Below are positions 61,745-64,000 of a stretch of 64,000 bases of DNA, piece by piece. A program made the position numbers and the translations under genes. Numbering within the stretch: the stretch's first letter is position 1; each line of letters opens with the position of its first letter. Under the pieces are notes generated by a model. The model searched no databases and was not told the origin of the DNA. It worked only from the letters and a program-made list of their open reading frames with translations. Source of the DNA: an uncultured Clostridia bacterium (GTDB taxonomy: Bacteria > Bacillota > Clostridia > TANB77 > CAG-508); NCBI GenBank assembly GCA_948530865.1, contig CAOTKV010000006.1:32668-96667 (forward strand), in the 5' to 3' direction.

Positions 61745-63535
61745 TTATAATTCTTCTTTTATTTTCTGTGCTAGACTTAAATTAATTCCTTTTACTAACA
61801 TTAATTCTTCAACTGTTGCTTTTTTTATATTATTTACACTTCCAAATTTTTTTAGTAATGCAGTTCTCTTCTTTTCTCCAATCCCTTCTATATAATCTAA
61901 TTTTGATTTTGTCATTTCTTTATCACGAATTTTTCTATGATATTCAATTGCAGTATTATGAACTTCATCTTGAAGATTTGTAATAAAATTAAACAAAATT
62001 TCTGAAATTTCAAATTCTTCTCTTTCTTCATTTATAAGAGCTCTTGTAGAATGCTTATCGTCTTTAACCATTCCAAAAACAGGAATTACAACACCAACAT
62101 CATTCATTGCATTTTTTATTGCTCTTATTTGAGTTATACCTCCATCAGCTAATATCAAATCTGGTAAAGTACCAAATCCACCTTTTGGATTTTCAACAGA
62201 ATGTTTTAATCTTCTAGTTACAACTTCTTGCATACATCTTGGATCATCTTGTCCAAAAACTGTTTTTATTTTAAATCTCCTTGATAGATTTCTTTTTATA
62301 ACTCCATTCTGTGCTACGCACATTCCTGCAACAATAAAGTTTCCTGATATATTAGAAATATCAAAACTCTCGATTTTTAAAGGTAAATCTTCAAGTTCTA
62401 AAACATCTCTTAATTCTGTTAAAATTTCTGTTTTATCTTTAAGTTTATTTTCTAATGTTATTTTACTATTTAGTTCTGCCATCTCAACAAACCTTAATTT
62501 TTCGCCTTTTTGAGGACTCCTTATTTCTACTTTTCGATTACCTCTTTCAGAAAGCCATTTTTCAATTACTTCTTTATCTTCTAATTGATATCTCTGCATT
62601 ATTTTACTTGGAAAATTCTTTTTATCCATTTCCATATAATACTGTTTTATAAAACCAGAAACAATCTCTTCTTCTTCCATATCCTTTAATTCATCAAAAA
62701 AGTAATGTTCTCTTCCTATCATCTTGCTATTTCTAATGAAAAATATTTCTATACATACTGTAACTTCATTTTTATATAGTCCAATTACATCTATATTATT
62801 TTCAGATATGTTAGCTACTTTTTGTTTTTCTGAAACTCTCTCTATTGCTAATATTCTATCTCTAACAGCTGCTGCTTTTTCAAATTCTAGTTTTTTAGAA
62901 TATTCTTTCATATCTTCTTCTAAATTTTTTATAATACTATCAACTTTTCCATCTAACAATAAACATATTTGATCAATTTGCTTCCTATATTCTTCTTTAG
63001 AAACATATCCCATACAAGGAGCTAAGCATTTTTTTATATGATAATTTAAACAAGCCCTATCTTGATTTCTAAAATTTTTACATTGTCTTATTTGAAATTT
63101 TTCTTTAATAAAACTTACCATTTCTTTTGCACTACCAACATTAGGATATGGTCCGAAATATTTAGCTCCATCGTTATTAATTTTTCTTGTCATAAATACA
63201 CTTGGATAATCAGATTTCACATCAATCTTTATGTAAGGATATGTTTTATCATCTTTTAATAAAACATTAAATTTAGGTCTATATTTTTTTATTAAATTAC
63301 ATTCTAAAATTAATGCTTCATCTTCACTTCCAACAACTATATATTCAAAATGATCTATTAGTGATACCATTTTTTCAATTCTTGGAGTTTTATTATTCTT
63401 TCTAAAATATTGCCTTACTCGATTTTTTAAAACAATAGCTTTTCCAACATATATAACATTATCATCTTTATCATGCATTAAATAAACTCCAGGTTTTTCT
63501 GGAAGTTTTTTTAATTCTTCTTCAATATCAAACAT
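61745..63535 (-). CDS. uvrC: Excinuclease ABC subunit UvrC
   Basis: 596 residues. GIY-YIG nuclease at the N-terminus (GVYLMHDKDDNVIYVGKA, about 16-33), Cys-rich linker with CLNYHIKKCLAPC, UvrB-binding UVR motif (EYSKKLEFEKAAAVRDRI), then the RNase H-like endonuclease domain (ESFDISNISG, PDLILADGGITQI, VFGMVKDDKHSTRAL). Helix-hairpin-helix end (IEGIGEKKRTALLKKFGS). UvrC makes both incisions in nucleotide excision repair. It follows the hpt gene by 13 bases. Confidence 0.97.
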   Translation of the reverse strand: MFDIEEELKKLPEKPGVYLMHDKDDNVIYVGKAIVLKNRVRQYFRKNNKTPRIEKMVSLIDHFEYIVVGSEDEALILECNLIKKYRPKFNVLLKDDKTYPYIKIDVKSDYPSVFMTRKINNDGAKYFGPYPNVGSAKEMVSFIKEKFQIRQCKNFRNQDRACLNYHIKKCLAPCMGYVSKEEYRKQIDQICLLLDGKVDSIIKNLEEDMKEYSKKLEFEKAAAVRDRILAIERVSEKQKVANISENNIDVIGLYKNEVTVCIEIFFIRNSKMIGREHYFFDELKDMEEEEIVSGFIKQYYMEMDKKNFPSKIMQRYQLEDKEVIEKWLSERGNRKVEIRSPQKGEKLRFVEMAELNSKITLENKLKDKTEILTELRDVLELEDLPLKIESFDISNISGNFIVAGMCVAQNGVIKRNLSRRFKIKTVFGQDDPRCMQEVVTRRLKHSVENPKGGFGTLPDLILADGGITQIRAIKNAMNDVGVVIPVFGMVKDDKHSTRALINEEREEFEISEILFNFITNLQDEVHNTAIEYHRKIRDKEMTKSKLDYIEGIGEKKRTALLKKFGSVNNIKKATVEELMLVKGINLSLAQKIKEEL

Positions 63536-63548
63536 TATCTATCTCCAT

Positions 63549-64000
63549 TTATTCTTCAATATAACCTATATATGGTATATTTCTATATTTTTGATCTATA
63601 TCAAATCCATATCCTACAACAAATTTATTTTCTATTTCAAAACATGTATAATCTATATCAACATCAATTTCTCTTCTCTCTTTTTTATCAGCAAGTACAG
63701 CAATTTTTAAAGAATTTGGATTCAAAGTTTGTAAAAATTCTTTTAAATACTTAAGCGTGTAACCAGTATCAATAATATCTTCAACTATTAAAACATCTTT
63801 CCCTGAAATATCACAATCTAAACCTTTCTTTATAATAACATTTCCTGTACTCTGTGTTCCTTGATAACTAGAAACTTGCATTACTTCTAAAGTTACTGGA
63901 GTTTCCATTCTTTTTACTAAATCAACTGTAAAAAAAACTGCTCCTTTTAATACAGAAATAACAATAATTTCTTTTCCTTCATAATCTTTATCAATATTTT
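63549..64000 (-). CDS. hpt: Hypoxanthine-guanine phosphoribosyltransferase (5' end outside window)
   Basis: At least 149 residues; the frame is open to the right edge, so the ATG at 63908 is internal and not the start. It shows ISVLKGAVFFTVDLVKRM near the edge, then the PRPP-binding motif VLIVEDIIDTGYTL (E-D-[IV]-[IV]-D-[TS]-G), and FEIENKFVVGYGFDIDQKYR, the C-terminal purine-binding part with V-G-Y-G-[FM]-D. The enzyme salvages hypoxanthine and guanine to IMP and GMP. It may form an operon with uvrC. Confidence 0.94.
   Translation of the reverse strand, partial: NIDKDYEGKEIIVISVLKGAVFFTVDLVKRMETPVTLEVMQVSSYQGTQSTGNVIIKKGLDCDISGKDVLIVEDIIDTGYTLKYLKEFLQTLNPNSLKIAVLADKKERREIDVDIDYTCFEIENKFVVGYGFDIDQKYRNIPYIGYIEE

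Overview
The window is about 64 kb of very AT-rich DNA from a Gram-positive, endospore-forming Firmicute. It is most likely a clostridial lineage, possibly an uncultivated gut one, although the lineage is my inference. The evidence for sporulation is an alpha/beta small acid-soluble spore protein, YqfC, YqfD and a PdaA-like deacetylase. The housekeeping order yqfC-yqfD-ybeY-dgkA-era-yqzL-recO is typical of the phylum. No rRNA, tRNA, CRISPR array, insertion sequence or prophage was recognised.

Layout. 1-13.1 kb (minus): an atypical Tad/Flp-like type IV pilus operon. It runs CpaB-like SAF protein, two MinD/TadZ-like proteins, TadA-like ATPase, large TadB/TadC-like platform, then a series of pilin-like proteins with hydrophobic N-termini. 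13.2-22.1 kb: HAD phosphatase, SASP (plus), ribosome hibernation factor, recO-yqzL-era, DUF3048 protein, a broken small gene, dgkA, ybeY, an unknown gene, yqfD and yqfC. 22.1-25.0 kb: DUF4116 repeat protein, a SipW-type signal peptidase and two unknown genes. 25.2-45.4 kb: a cell-surface region. It holds a 2722-residue beta-helix-like protein with about 17 Gly-Gly repeats and seven TasA/camelysin-like single-TM proteins. It also holds two intact SipW-type signal peptidases, a signal-peptidase-like protein without catalytic residues, and a membrane-anchored McrB-like AAA+ ATPase with two unknown partners. 45.6-49.2 kb (plus): an 1185-residue acidic protein, divergent from that operon. 49.2-64 kb: clpB, a DUF6056 membrane protein, pdaA-like gene, degenerate HD-GYP protein, RluA- and RlmI-like RNA modification enzymes, SDR, queuosine-precursor transporter, two compositionally foreign paralogues, ispH, small membrane proteins, uvrC and hpt (cut by the edge).

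The main discovery candidate is a recoding pattern. Five genes or gene segments are interrupted by a single extra base, and in every case the extra base is a C placed directly before a GGN glycine codon. The zero-frame codon at the break is therefore always CGG. Two breaks are in the TadA-like ATPase (one inside its Walker A), one is in a pilin-like gene, one separates the catalytic Ser and His of a SipW-type peptidase, and one is in a small unknown gene. In a by-eye scan of both strands, in-frame CGG occurs otherwise only in the two foreign-looking paralogues near 59-60 kb. This suggests CGG is unassigned or starved here and provokes a +1 shift, or that CGGN is read as a four-base glycine codon. 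A sequence error cannot be excluded without reads.

The second candidate is the surface-fibre cluster at 36.4-45.4 kb. There the SipW/TasA-like secretion genes share one operon with a transmembrane McrB-like AAA+ protein and its DUF2357-like partner, a combination I do not recognise from any described system.
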